From NCBI RefSeq assembly GCF_010548275.1, contig NZ_JAAGLT010000001.1, forward strand, positions 1 to 64,000: DNA of 64,000 nucleotides, written 5' to 3'. The notes under the pieces are model-generated. The model searched no databases, was not told where the DNA came from, and saw only the letters and a list, made by a program, of their open reading frames with translations. Below are positions 1-6,982 of this stretch, one piece after another (positions within the stretch are counted from its first letter, which is position 1; the number at the start of each line of letters is the position of its first letter). Source of the stretch: Streptomyces sp. SID12488. GTDB taxonomy: Bacteria; Actinomycetota; Actinomycetes; Streptomycetales; Streptomycetaceae. A program made the position numbers and the translations under genes.

Positions 1-239
1 TGCACACTGCAACTTCACTACTGCTGCCCGGCAGTTCGTGTCTGCCAGGCCCTGCTGTCTCTCTGGGCTACGAGAGAAACCATAACCAGACCCACCACCG
101 AATGTCTACTCCGGTCGACATAGATTTTCGCGCGTACCGACATCCGAGTGGAAGACCCCTGCGCCTACTCGGCGATCGTCGGCGCGGCCCGTGAGTGGGC
201 TCCTCCGGCGGCGCTCCCGGGGCGTGGCAGGATGGCCTT

Positions 240-737
240 GTGTCTACCAACGTATTCTTCGACATCACCATCGACGGCGACTCTGCGGGCCGCATCGTCT
301 TCAAGCTGTACGACGACGTCGTTCCCAAAACCACGCAGAACTTCCGTGAGCTGGCCACCGGCCAGCACGGCTTCGGGTACGAGGGCTCCGGCTTCCACCG
401 CGTCATCCCTGACTTCATGCTCCAGGGTGGCGACTTCACCCGTGGCGACGGCACGGGCGGCAAGAGCATCTACGGCGAGAAGTTCGCCGACGAGAACTTC
501 AAGCTCAAGCACGACAAGCCGTTCCTGCTGTCCATGGCGAACGCCGGCCGGAACACCAACGGCTCGCAGTTCTTCATCACCACCATTCTCACTCCGTGGC
601 TCGACAACAAGCACGTCGTCTTCGGCGAGGTCGTCGAGGGCCAGGACCTGGTCACGAAGATCGAGTCCCTGGGCTCCCAGTCCGGTACCACCCGCGCGAA
701 GATCGTCATCGCATCCTCGGGCGTCGTGGGCGAGTAA
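240..737 (+). CDS. Cyclophilin-type peptidyl-prolyl cis-trans isomerase
   Basis: A single cyclophilin domain of 165 residues that catalyses cis-trans isomerisation of X-Pro peptide bonds, probably in the cytoplasm because no signal peptide is present. The hallmark [15 protein letters not shown] segment (catalytic Arg about 54, hydrophobic pocket and Gln about 62), the NGSQFFITT segment and Trp about 120 of the cyclosporin site are all present, so it should be active. The GTG start at 240 is chosen because AGGA lies at ideal distance upstream and the family begins here; an in-frame upstream start at 195 adds residues unlike the family. It is monocistronic, followed by a strong hairpin. Confidence 0.96.
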   Translation: MSTNVFFDITIDGDSAGRIVFKLYDDVVPKTTQNFRELATGQHGFGYEGSGFHRVIPDFMLQGGDFTRGDGTGGKSIYGEKFADENFKLKHDKPFLLSMANAGRNTNGSQFFITTILTPWLDNKHVVFGEVVEGQDLVTKIESLGSQSGTTRAKIVIASSGVVGE

Positions 738-769
738 CACCCATCCTGACGAGGTCCGCCAGGCCGCCC

Positions 770-811
770 GTGGCCGGCTGCCGCAGCCTTCGGTCTGCAG
801 CGGCCGGCCAC
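770..811 (+). terminator. Hairpin terminator after the cyclophilin gene
   Basis: The arms GTGGCCGGC (770-778) and GCCGGCCAC (803-811) are perfect reverse complements, with further pairing potential in the 24-nt interval, and a short T-rich stretch (ttcttt) follows. It lies 33 nt after the stop codon. Confidence 0.7.
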
Positions 812-1074
812 GCGTTCTTTCAGGACACGGACGACCCCTCCGACCCCTTCGCCGCCCGCCGCGCCGATCCCCGGCCGCGTGCGTGCTGCCCGTGAACGCA
901 CCCTGGGCCGCCGCGTCGAGCGCCTCGTCCGTAGGGGCCGCCAAGCCTGGTACGGGTTCCGGGATGACGAGTATCGACCCTGGACGACTGCTCGTCGGCA
1001 GGGAACGACTCCGCAACCAGGTCGGGCCGGACGGGTGGCAACTCGAGTCCGCAGGACCGGAACGGCAGTAACCT
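812..1074. other. Intergenic, no gene recognised
   Basis: Open frames on both strands here have no family resemblance and are the low-information frames expected in GC-rich DNA. It leads into the promoter of the MarR gene. Confidence 0.6.
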
Positions 1075-1086
1075 ACAGTTAACTGT
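1075..1086. promoter_or_regulatory. Perfect palindrome, candidate MarR operator
   Basis: ACAGTTAACTGT is a perfect 12-nt palindrome 31 nt upstream of the MarR-family start. MarR proteins commonly autoregulate through short AT-rich palindromes at this distance, so it is a candidate self-operator. Binding is inferred. Confidence 0.5.
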
Positions 1087-1117
1087 CCATGGAAGATAAT
1101 TCTTCGGAAGATGAGTG

Positions 1118-1633
1118 ATGGCTGACGCCGACCTGAAGCTGCTGTACCGGGAGCTGGTCTCGCTGGAGATCGAGCTGTGGGACGGCATCGAGGGGCGTTT
1201 GAGGGCGGAGTACGACCTGCCGTTGACCTCGTTCGAGGTGCTGCACCTGCTACTGCAGCAGCCCGGGCGGCGGATCCAGGACATCGCGGAGAAGTTCTCG
1301 ATCACGGTGGGTGGCACGAGCAAGGTGGTCGATCGCCTTGAGGCGGCGGGCCTGTGTGAGCGGCGGGCCAATCCGAACGACCGCCGTTCCTCGATCGTCG
1401 AACTGACGCCCGAGGGGCGGAAGCTGGTGGACGGGGCGCTGAAGGTCTTCGAGGAGGAGTTGGAACTGCGTATCGGGTCGGTGATTCCCGAGCAGTCCGT
1501 ACGCGAGGTGACCGCGGCCCTCAGCACGCTGCGGGCGGCCGGACGCGCCCTGGACGCGGAGCGGAAGGCGGCCTCGCAGACGCCGGTGCCGACCATGCGG
1601 GCGCCGAAGCAGCCCGGCCGACCGGCATCGTGA
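1118..1633 (+). CDS. MarR-family transcriptional regulator
   Basis: A 171-residue winged-helix regulator. The N-terminal helix forms the dimer interface, the segment around residues 40-75 (SFEVLHLLLQQPGRRIQDIA then GTSKVVDRLEAAGL) is the MarR helix-turn-helix, and NPNDRRSSIVELTPEG is the wing. The C-terminal 20 residues are a disordered, Pro-rich tail. ATG 1118 is preferred over GTG 1115 because GGAAG lies 7 nt before it. It converges on the PPOX gene with a shared terminator. A perfect palindrome lies just upstream, suggesting autoregulation; the ligand is unknown. Confidence 0.93.
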   Translation: MADADLKLLYRELVSLEIELWDGIEGRLRAEYDLPLTSFEVLHLLLQQPGRRIQDIAEKFSITVGGTSKVVDRLEAAGLCERRANPNDRRSSIVELTPEGRKLVDGALKVFEEELELRIGSVIPEQSVREVTAALSTLRAAGRALDAERKAASQTPVPTMRAPKQPGRPAS

Positions 1634-1663
1634 GCCGAGACGGCTCGGCAATGCCCGTGGGCT

Positions 1664-1708
1664 GATGGGCCGGGGCCGGACGAACACAAAGCCCGGCCCC
1701 GGCCCATC
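1664..1708. terminator. Bidirectional terminator between convergent genes
   Basis: A 16-bp perfect stem: GATGGGCCGGGGCCGG (1664-1679) pairs with 1693-1708 across a 13-nt loop. It sits between the stop codons of the convergent MarR and PPOX genes and would serve both strands. Confidence 0.85.
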
Positions 1709-1719
1709 GGCCCCGCGAT

Positions 1720-2145
1720 TCAGTCGGCGATACCGGCGAAGGCGATGACTTTGCCGATGTGGCACCGGACGAGGAGGTTGCCGGGGCCGCCGTTGCGTGC
1801 GGCGTACTCCTCGGTGCGGCCTTCGCCCATGTACCGGGCGCCCAGGAGGCCGCCCCAGCGCAGCATGCCGTCCGGGTCCTCGGAGATCGTCGCGCGGCCC
1901 TGGAGGAGTACGAACGCGTACGGGGGCCGGTCCTCGTCGACGCAGAGGGCGAACCGTCCGTCGCGGGCGAGGTTGCGGCCCTTGACCCCGTTCTTCTCGG
2001 TGGTGAGCACGATGTCGTCGCCGTCGAGGAGGAACCAGACCGGTGTGACGTGCGGGCTGCCGTCGGCGCGGGCGGTGGACAGCTTGCCGGTGCGGGTGCC
2101 GTGCGTGACGAACGCCCGCCACTGCTGCTCGGTCATCTTCCGCAT
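1720..2145 (-). CDS. PPOX-class F420/FMN-dependent oxidoreductase-like protein
   Basis: A 141-residue split-barrel protein of the pyridoxamine-5'-phosphate-oxidase-like family. Visible signatures are the early segment LSTARADGSPHVTPVWFLLDGDDIVLTT in two parts, the GRNLARDGRFALCVDE strand and the C-terminal TEEYAARNGGPGNLLVRC region. In actinobacteria such proteins usually use F420 or FMN to reduce small molecules; the substrate cannot be read. The start at 2145 is supported by GAAAGG 8 nt upstream; the longer open frame to 2268 adds an unrelated leader. An internal 83-bp piece of this gene recurs at 29295-29377. Confidence 0.88.
   Translation of the reverse strand: MRKMTEQQWRAFVTHGTRTGKLSTARADGSPHVTPVWFLLDGDDIVLTTEKNGVKGRNLARDGRFALCVDEDRPPYAFVLLQGRATISEDPDGMLRWGGLLGARYMGEGRTEEYAARNGGPGNLLVRCHIGKVIAFAGIAD
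1897..1979. repeat. 83-bp segment repeated at 29295-29377
   Basis: This stretch inside the PPOX gene is identical, base for base, to 29295-29377, about 27 kb away. It breaks off sharply at both ends (G versus C on the left, C versus A on the right). It is the apparent donor copy, because here it lies in an intact gene. Confidence 0.95.
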
Positions 2146-2219
2146 GCGGGTGCCTTTCGTGTACGTACGGATCGGCTCGTGGGTGTCCGGGGCCGAGTCG
2201 GCCCCGGACACCGCGGGCT

Positions 2220-2612
2220 CTAGCCCCAGAAGGTGTCTTCGGCGGCCGGGTCGGCCGAGAAGAGCCACATCTCGGCGATCTTGCCGTTCTCGATCCGCAG
2301 GAGGTCGACGCCGTCCATGCCCAACGACGCGTCACCGCGGCGGCCGGTGAAGTGGATGGTGGCGGTGACCAGGTCTCCGTTGCCCATGAGGCTGTGGATC
2401 TTGTCGATGGCGAAGGAGCCCTGGCTGGTCTCCATCATGCTGCCGAGCATCTGGAAGACGGCGCCCTGGCCCTTGTGTTCGCCGGAGAACTGGTTGGCGC
2501 CGGGCTGGTGCCAGACGATGTCGGCGTCGAGGAGTTCACCGAGAGCGGCCATGTCTCCGGTCTGGACGGCCTGGAAGTAGGTGCGGGCGATGTCGATGTT
2601 CGCGCTGGTCAT
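2220..2612 (-). CDS. SnoaL-like / ketosteroid-isomerase-fold protein
   Basis: 130 residues with the NTF2-like cone fold: an N-terminal helix ending in ARTYFQAVQTGDMAALGELLDADIVWHQPG, then GEHKGQGAVFQMLGSM, and strands ending in GVDLLRIENGKIAEMWLFSAD. The family includes polyketide cyclases, isomerases and many stress proteins of unknown activity; nothing here fixes a reaction. AGGAG lies before the ATG at 2612. It lies between the PPOX gene and the metallo-hydrolase remnant on the same strand, which suggests a small detoxification cluster. Confidence 0.88.
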   Translation of the reverse strand: MTSANIDIARTYFQAVQTGDMAALGELLDADIVWHQPGANQFSGEHKGQGAVFQMLGSMMETSQGSFAIDKIHSLMGNGDLVTATIHFTGRRGDASLGMDGVDLLRIENGKIAEMWLFSADPAAEDTFWG

Positions 2613-2625
2613 GTCGTTTGCTCCT

Positions 2626-2892
2626 GGGTTCTTGTGTGGGGGGTGGGTGGCTGTCGGGCGAAGTCGAGGCGGTCGTCGAGGGCAAGGCCGGCTTCGGTGA
2701 AAGCGGCCTCGATCTCGTTTCGGCCTTACCTGGAGTGGGCCCAGCTGTCGAAGTGGGCGGGGACGACCCGGCGGGCGCCGAGTATCTGTGCGGCCTCGGC
2801 ACCCTGGGCGCTGTCGAGGGCGAGCAGAGCGCCTTCGAAGGCGCAGGCCATGCGGGCGCCGCCGAGGTCGCGTGGCGGGCCCACGCGGCCGG
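2626..2892 (-). pseudogene. C-terminal remnant of an MBL-fold metallo-hydrolase
   Basis: Translation of the minus strand gives a segment with DLGGARMACAFEGALLAL and then ARRVVPAHFDSWAHS, the typical last metal-binding region of a metallo-beta-lactamase-fold hydrolase. An in-frame TAA follows at 2726-2728, after which the same frame resumes as NEIEAAFTEAGLALDDRLDF, a normal C-terminus for this family. There is no start codon region and no N-terminal HxHxDH domain; the fragment abuts the stop of the glyoxalase gene. It is read as a truncated, stop-containing relic. Confidence 0.7.
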
Positions 2893-3273
2893 TCAGGGGG
2901 CGGGTGCGGAGAAGACGCCGAAGTGGTTGCCGGCCGTGTCCCGCAGCCGGGCGAAGGTGAAGCCCGCGGAGTCCGAGACCGGCTCCATGAGCACCTCGGC
3001 GCCCAGTTCGCCGGCGCGCCCGACGGTCGCGGTGACGTCCCGGACGAGGACGTAGAAGATCGCGTAGTTGGGGAACCTGCCCTCCGACTCCCACACGCCA
3101 CCCGCAGGCTGCTGGGCACCGGGCGGCATCACCGAGTGGTAGGTGACGCCCGGGGTGTCGGTGTTGAGGACGAAGTTCCAGTCGAAGAGCTCGCCGTAGA
3201 ACTCCTTGGCCTTCTCCGGCTGGTCGGTGCCGAACTCGAACCAGGCGACCGAGTTGAAGGCGGGAACGGTCAT
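2893..3273 (-). CDS. VOC-family (glyoxalase/bleomycin-resistance fold) protein
   Basis: 126 residues covering two beta-alpha-beta-beta-beta modules, beginning FNSVAWFEFGTDQPEKAKEF and ending RLRDTAGNHFGVFSAP. The family binds a metal or small ligand and includes glyoxalases, dioxygenases and antibiotic-binding proteins; the specific role is not evident. AAGGAG sits upstream of the ATG at 3273, and the longer open frame to 3402 is not needed. It is the first gene of a minus-strand group with the SnoaL-like and PPOX genes, downstream of a palindromic promoter region. Confidence 0.9.
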   Translation of the reverse strand: MTVPAFNSVAWFEFGTDQPEKAKEFYGELFDWNFVLNTDTPGVTYHSVMPPGAQQPAGGVWESEGRFPNYAIFYVLVRDVTATVGRAGELGAEVLMEPVSDSAGFTFARLRDTAGNHFGVFSAPAP

Positions 3274-3438
3274 GACACTCACTCCTTGGCAGTCCCATGT
3301 CGGGACAGACGTAACTCTCCAGGGCGCGCTTGATCCGGAGGGTGCTTGCCGCGCTCCGCCGGAACGGCCCACGGGGCCCGCCTGCCGGAGGCGGGCGACC
3401 AAGGCCCTCGATCAGCCGCCCACCCAGCAAACCATTTA
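3274..3438. other. Intergenic leader of the VOC gene
   Basis: No gene is recognised. It probably carries the 5' untranslated region and promoter of the minus-strand VOC gene. Confidence 0.5.
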
Positions 3439-3452
3439 GATTCCATGGAATC
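3439..3452. promoter_or_regulatory. 14-nt perfect palindrome upstream of the VOC gene
   Basis: GATTCCATGGAATC is a perfect palindrome in an AT-richer stretch, followed by related half-sites TTCCAGGGA and TTCCATG within 25 nt. This arrangement suggests an operator for the minus-strand detoxification genes; the regulator is not identified. Confidence 0.45.
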
Positions 3453-3634
3453 AACTTCCAGGGATTATTGTTCCATGCGATACAGATTCGGCCGCCCCAG
3501 CCACCTCACCCCGCACACAGCACGGGAACGAGGCCGACCCCGGCGCGGGCGGGCCTGCCAGGCGGCGCGCACCACACCGGGCCGCTCGATCACGCCGGAG
3601 CCCTCCGCCCGGAAGCTCCCGGAAAGCAAATACT

Positions 3635-3680
3635 TGGCTAGCCACATGTTTGCTGTTAGGTTATTTATGTGTCTAGCCAC
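3635..3680. promoter_or_regulatory. Candidate operator/promoter of the quinone-reductase operon
   Basis: The palindrome TGGCTAGCCA (3635-3644) contains CTAGCCAC, which recurs as a direct repeat at 3673-3680, 35 nt downstream. The interval is AT-rich with a plausible promoter. The operon it precedes ends with a MarR gene, so autoregulation by that protein is a reasonable inference. Confidence 0.45.
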
Positions 3681-3711
3681 CTAAGTGGGTGGCGACACGA
3701 GAGGAGTCGTC

Positions 3712-4617
3712 ATGAAAGCCATCCTGTTCGACCGTTTCGGTGGCACGGAAGTGCTGCGCGAGGCGGACATCGAGATCCCGCAGCCCGGCCCCGGGCAGAT
3801 CCGCGTCCGCGTCAAGGCAGCCGGGCTGAACGCGCTGGACGGCAAGATCCGCTCCGGGGCAATGGAGGCCGTGTTCCCCACGCCGCTGCCCGCCGTCCCC
3901 GGTGGCGAGCTCGCGGGCGTGGTGGACGCCCTGGGTGAGGGCGTGCGGAATGTGCGGGTGGGTGACGAGGTGCTGGGCTGGTCGGACACCGGCTCGTACG
4001 CCGAGTACGCGCTGGCCACCACCGTGGCCCCCAAGCCCGCCGGCCTCGACTGGCAGCACGCCGCCGCGCTGCCGACAGCGGGCGCGACGGCCGAGCGGGT
4101 CCTCGACCTGCTCGGCGTCGCCGCCGGGGAGACCGTACTGATGCACGGCGCGGCCGGAGCGGTCGGAACCCTGGCGGTCCAGCTCGCCACGGCCCGCGGA
4201 GCGCGCGTCATCGGCACCGCCGGCCCCGCCAACCAGGAGTACCTCACCGCGCTCGGCGCCACCGCGACCCTCTACGGCGAGGGCCTGGTCGAGCGGGTCC
4301 GGGCGCTCGCCCCCGACGGCGTGGACGCGGTGTTCGACCTGGCCGGGAAGGGAGCCCTTGAGGACTCCATCACCCTGCGCGGCGGCACCGACCGCATCGT
4401 CACCATCGCCGACTTCAGCGCGTACCAGCTCGGCATCACCTTCTCAAGCGCTCCCAGGGAACGCTCCGCCGCCGACCTGGCCGCACTGGCCCAGGACGCC
4501 GCGTCCGGCAAGGTCGTCACCACCGTCACCGCCTACCCGCTCGACCAGGCCGCCACGGCCCAGCAGGTCAGCGACGCCGGGCATGTCCGGGGCAAGCTCG
4601 TCCTCACCGTCGGCTGA
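3712..4617 (+). CDS. Zinc-independent MDR-family NADPH:quinone reductase
   Basis: 301 residues with the medium-chain dehydrogenase/reductase layout: an N-terminal GroES-like domain (MKAILFDRFGGTEVL, then VKAAGLNALDGKIRSG) and a Rossmann domain with HGAAGAVGTLAVQLA as the nucleotide loop. The structural and catalytic zinc ligands of alcohol dehydrogenases are absent, as in quinone oxidoreductases. GAGGAG precedes the ATG at 3712. It is followed 79 nt later by an ene-reductase gene and then a MarR gene on the same strand, consistent with an electrophile- or quinone-inducible operon. Confidence 0.92.
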   Translation: MKAILFDRFGGTEVLREADIEIPQPGPGQIRVRVKAAGLNALDGKIRSGAMEAVFPTPLPAVPGGELAGVVDALGEGVRNVRVGDEVLGWSDTGSYAEYALATTVAPKPAGLDWQHAAALPTAGATAERVLDLLGVAAGETVLMHGAAGAVGTLAVQLATARGARVIGTAGPANQEYLTALGATATLYGEGLVERVRALAPDGVDAVFDLAGKGALEDSITLRGGTDRIVTIADFSAYQLGITFSSAPRERSAADLAALAQDAASGKVVTTVTAYPLDQAATAQQVSDAGHVRGKLVLTVG

Positions 4618-4696
4618 TCACGCCGGCCACTCCTCGCGCCACGCCCTCCCGCCTTCCCGATCACCACCTGTTCATCACCGCACCGAAGGACCATTC

Positions 4697-5758
4697 ATGC
4701 TGCACTCCCTGTGGACACCGACCACCGTCGGTGACATCTCCCTCCCGCACCGCCTGGTCATGGCCCCCATGACCCGTGACCGCTCCACGCCTGAAGGCGT
4801 ACCGACCGAGCTGAACGCCGAGTACTACGCCCAGCGGGCCTCGCACGCGCTCATCATCACCGAGGGAACCCAGCCCTCCGCCGACGGGCAGGGATACCTC
4901 CTCACCCCCGGAATCCACAATGACGAGCAGATCGCAGGGTGGCGCAAGGTCACCGACGCCGTGCACGCCGCCGACGGCCGCATCGTCATCCAGCTGATGC
5001 ACACCGGACGCATCGCCCACCCCGACAACACCCCCCACGGGCGCCGGCCGGTCGCCCCTTCGGCGATCCGGCCGCAGGGCGCGATGTTCACCGCGTCCGG
5101 GCCCCAGGAGATGCCCACGCCCCGTGCTCTGTCGACGCACGAGGTCGCGGCGACCGTCGACGACTTCCGCCGCGCCGCAGCGGCTGCCGTGTCGGCAGGC
5201 GCCGACGGCGTGGAGATCCACGCCGCCAACGGCTACCTGGTGCACCAGTTCCTGTCCGACAACACCAACCAGCGCACCGACCGCTACGGCGGTTCCCTCG
5301 ACAACCGCATCCGCTTCGCCGTCGAGGTGGCCGCTGCCGTGGCCGACGAGATCGGCGCCGACCGCACCGGGCTGCGGGTCTCCCCCGGCAACCCCTACAA
5401 CGACATCGCCGAGTCCGACACCGCCGAGCTGTATCCGGCGCTCATGCGTGCCCTCAGCCCGCTCGGCCTCGCCTACCTACACGTCCTCCACGCCGGCGAC
5501 GACGCGCTGCTGGGCACCCTGCGCGCGCTGTGGCCGACCAAACTGATCCTCAACCGGGCCGGCACCGACCTGCCCACCCGCGCGAAGGACATCGACCACG
5601 GCACGGCCGACCTCGTCTCCGTCGGCGCCCTCGCGCTGGCCAACCCCGACCTGGTGGAGCGGCTACGCTCTGACGCGCCGCTGAACACCCCCGACCCGGC
5701 GACCTTCTACGGCGGCGGAGTGGCCGGCTACACCGACTACCCCACCCACTCCGTCTGA
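4697..5758 (+). CDS. Old-yellow-enzyme-family ene reductase
   Basis: A 353-residue FMN-dependent TIM barrel. LVMAPMTRDRS near the N-terminus, the flavin-contacting QLMHTGRIAHP, the catalytic His175/Asn178 pair in EIHAANGYLVHQFL and the family segment NQRTDRYGGSLDNR are all present. The family reduces activated C=C bonds of enones, maleimides or nitro esters with NAD(P)H. GAAGGA precedes the ATG. Its position between a quinone reductase and a MarR gene supports a role in handling reactive electrophiles. Confidence 0.95.
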   Translation: MLHSLWTPTTVGDISLPHRLVMAPMTRDRSTPEGVPTELNAEYYAQRASHALIITEGTQPSADGQGYLLTPGIHNDEQIAGWRKVTDAVHAADGRIVIQLMHTGRIAHPDNTPHGRRPVAPSAIRPQGAMFTASGPQEMPTPRALSTHEVAATVDDFRRAAAAAVSAGADGVEIHAANGYLVHQFLSDNTNQRTDRYGGSLDNRIRFAVEVAAAVADEIGADRTGLRVSPGNPYNDIAESDTAELYPALMRALSPLGLAYLHVLHAGDDALLGTLRALWPTKLILNRAGTDLPTRAKDIDHGTADLVSVGALALANPDLVERLRSDAPLNTPDPATFYGGGVAGYTDYPTHSV

Positions 5759-5769
5759 GGAACCGCATC

Positions 5770-6249
5770 ATGGCCGCTCCCACACCCCGCATCCCCACGA
5801 CGGCCAGCGAGGGGCCGATGAGCTACGCGATCTTCCAGCTCGCCCGCGCTCACCGCGCCCGCGCCGCCGCCATACTCCGCGAGATGGATCTGCATCCTGG
5901 ACAGGAACTGCTCCTGATGCACCTCCTTGACCGGGACGGCCAGACCCAGTCCGAGCTGCTCGAAAGCGTCGGCCTTGACCACTCCACCGTCTCCAAGTCC
6001 CTACGCCGCATGCAGGACGCCGGCCTGCTCATCCGCGAGCCGGCCGGACACGACCGGCGCGTCATGGTCATCCACCTGACCGACAAGGGCCATGCCATGC
6101 GCGAGCCCCTGGCAGCAATGTGGCGGGCCCTGGAGGAGACCTCCGCGCTGAACCTGTCGGTGCAGCAGGCGGAGTCCTTCGTCCACACCGCCTACGCCAT
6201 CGCCGACGCGATCAACGGCCGCGCCGTTCCGCGGGAAGAGTCCGAGTAA
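5770..6249 (+). CDS. MarR-family transcriptional regulator
   Basis: 159 residues with a MarR winged helix: PGQELLLMHLLDRDGQTQSEL, the recognition helix LDHSTVSKSLRRMQDAGLL and the wing AGHDRRVMVIHLTDKG. It follows the ene-reductase stop by 11 nt and is almost certainly cotranscribed with it and the quinone reductase, so it is probably the local repressor of that operon through the sites near 3635-3680. GAGG lies close upstream; an internal ATG at codon 17 is an alternative start. Confidence 0.92.
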   Translation: MAAPTPRIPTTASEGPMSYAIFQLARAHRARAAAILREMDLHPGQELLLMHLLDRDGQTQSELLESVGLDHSTVSKSLRRMQDAGLLIREPAGHDRRVMVIHLTDKGHAMREPLAAMWRALEETSALNLSVQQAESFVHTAYAIADAINGRAVPREESE

Positions 6250-6397
6250 CTCCCCTCGGCCCGCACCCCGGTTCCGGCGTGGAGGGCGCTTCATTACCGG
6301 CGTTCTCGCGAAGCGGACAGTGCTCCAGCGCACTCGGCTCACGAAGACCCGTGCTGGGCTGACCGCCTCGACCTGCGGAGGAAGCCTCACTGCCTCC

Positions 6398-6403
6398 TAT
6401 ACT
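6398..6403 (+). promoter_or_regulatory. -10 hexamer of a probably leaderless gene
   Basis: TATACT ends 6 nt before the GTG at 6410. With normal -10 to +1 spacing transcription would start at or next to that GTG, and no ribosome-binding site is visible, so the message is probably leaderless. Confidence 0.5.
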
Positions 6404-6409
6404 CCTGGC

Positions 6410-6751
6410 GTGTTTGATAGGTCCGACTTCTTCCACGTTTCGTCCGTGCTCAATCGGCGGTCGATCGCACAGCATGGCCTCGACTGGACCCGGATGGGCG
6501 CCGCGCGGGGAATCGCCGGCAGTCGCCGCCCTGAGGTGGAGGGGATCTTCGTCTGCCGGGGCGAGGAGACAGCGGAGTTCTTCCTTCAGATCAACAACAC
6601 CGGTGGGCCGGTTGATCTCTGGTCCGTGGACGGCATCGATGAGGGGTTGCTCCTCGACAACGGCAACGGATTCGCCTACCTGCCCGACCGCGTAGCAGCC
6701 GCGCAAGTCCGCCTCGTGCGATCAGACGTTCCTCCGCAGCCTGGTTTTTGA
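6410..6751 (+). CDS. Conserved protein of unknown function
   Basis: 113 residues beginning FDRSDFFHVSSVLNRRSI after the GTG. It contains a compact set of motifs (GLDWTRMGAARGIAGSR, PEVEGIFVCRGEE, FFLQINNTGGPVDLWSVDGI) that I recall as a recurrent Streptomyces hypothetical; the early HVSS.LNR.SI..HGL pattern resembles small RES- or ADP-ribosyl-type folds, but I cannot assign an activity. Start chosen at 6410 because the longer frame lacks conservation and a -10 box sits right before this GTG. It stands alone between a MarR operon and a transposase-like fragment. Confidence 0.65.
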   Translation: MFDRSDFFHVSSVLNRRSIAQHGLDWTRMGAARGIAGSRRPEVEGIFVCRGEETAEFFLQINNTGGPVDLWSVDGIDEGLLLDNGNGFAYLPDRVAAAQVRLVRSDVPPQPGF

Positions 6752-6759
6752 CTTCGCGC

Positions 6760-6845
6760 GGCGGTACGGCTGGGGGGGCAGGCCCACGCGGAATCTGGCT
6801 GCGAGCTCGGCGAAGGTGTGGTCGCAGCGCGGAGGTGGACAGATG
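6760..6845 (-). pseudogene. Possible transposase N-terminal fragment
   Basis: The minus strand encodes RCDHTFAELAARFRVG, closely resembling the helix-turn-helix start of IS5-like transposases of actinobacteria (a pattern such as LR.GDTYAELAAGFGVG). The downstream recognition and DDE regions are missing, and no terminal inverted repeats were found. This is a short relic at best. Confidence 0.35.
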
Positions 6846-6982
6846 CGGCCCGGCTGGGTGGGCGATGACTCGGGCTCCAGGCGGAGAAAGCCACCCGTCT
6901 CCGACCGGACCGGCGGCTCGCCCTGTGAGAACCGTCCGTCCCGGTTCACCGACGCAGCGGTTACGACGATCAACAGGAGAGA

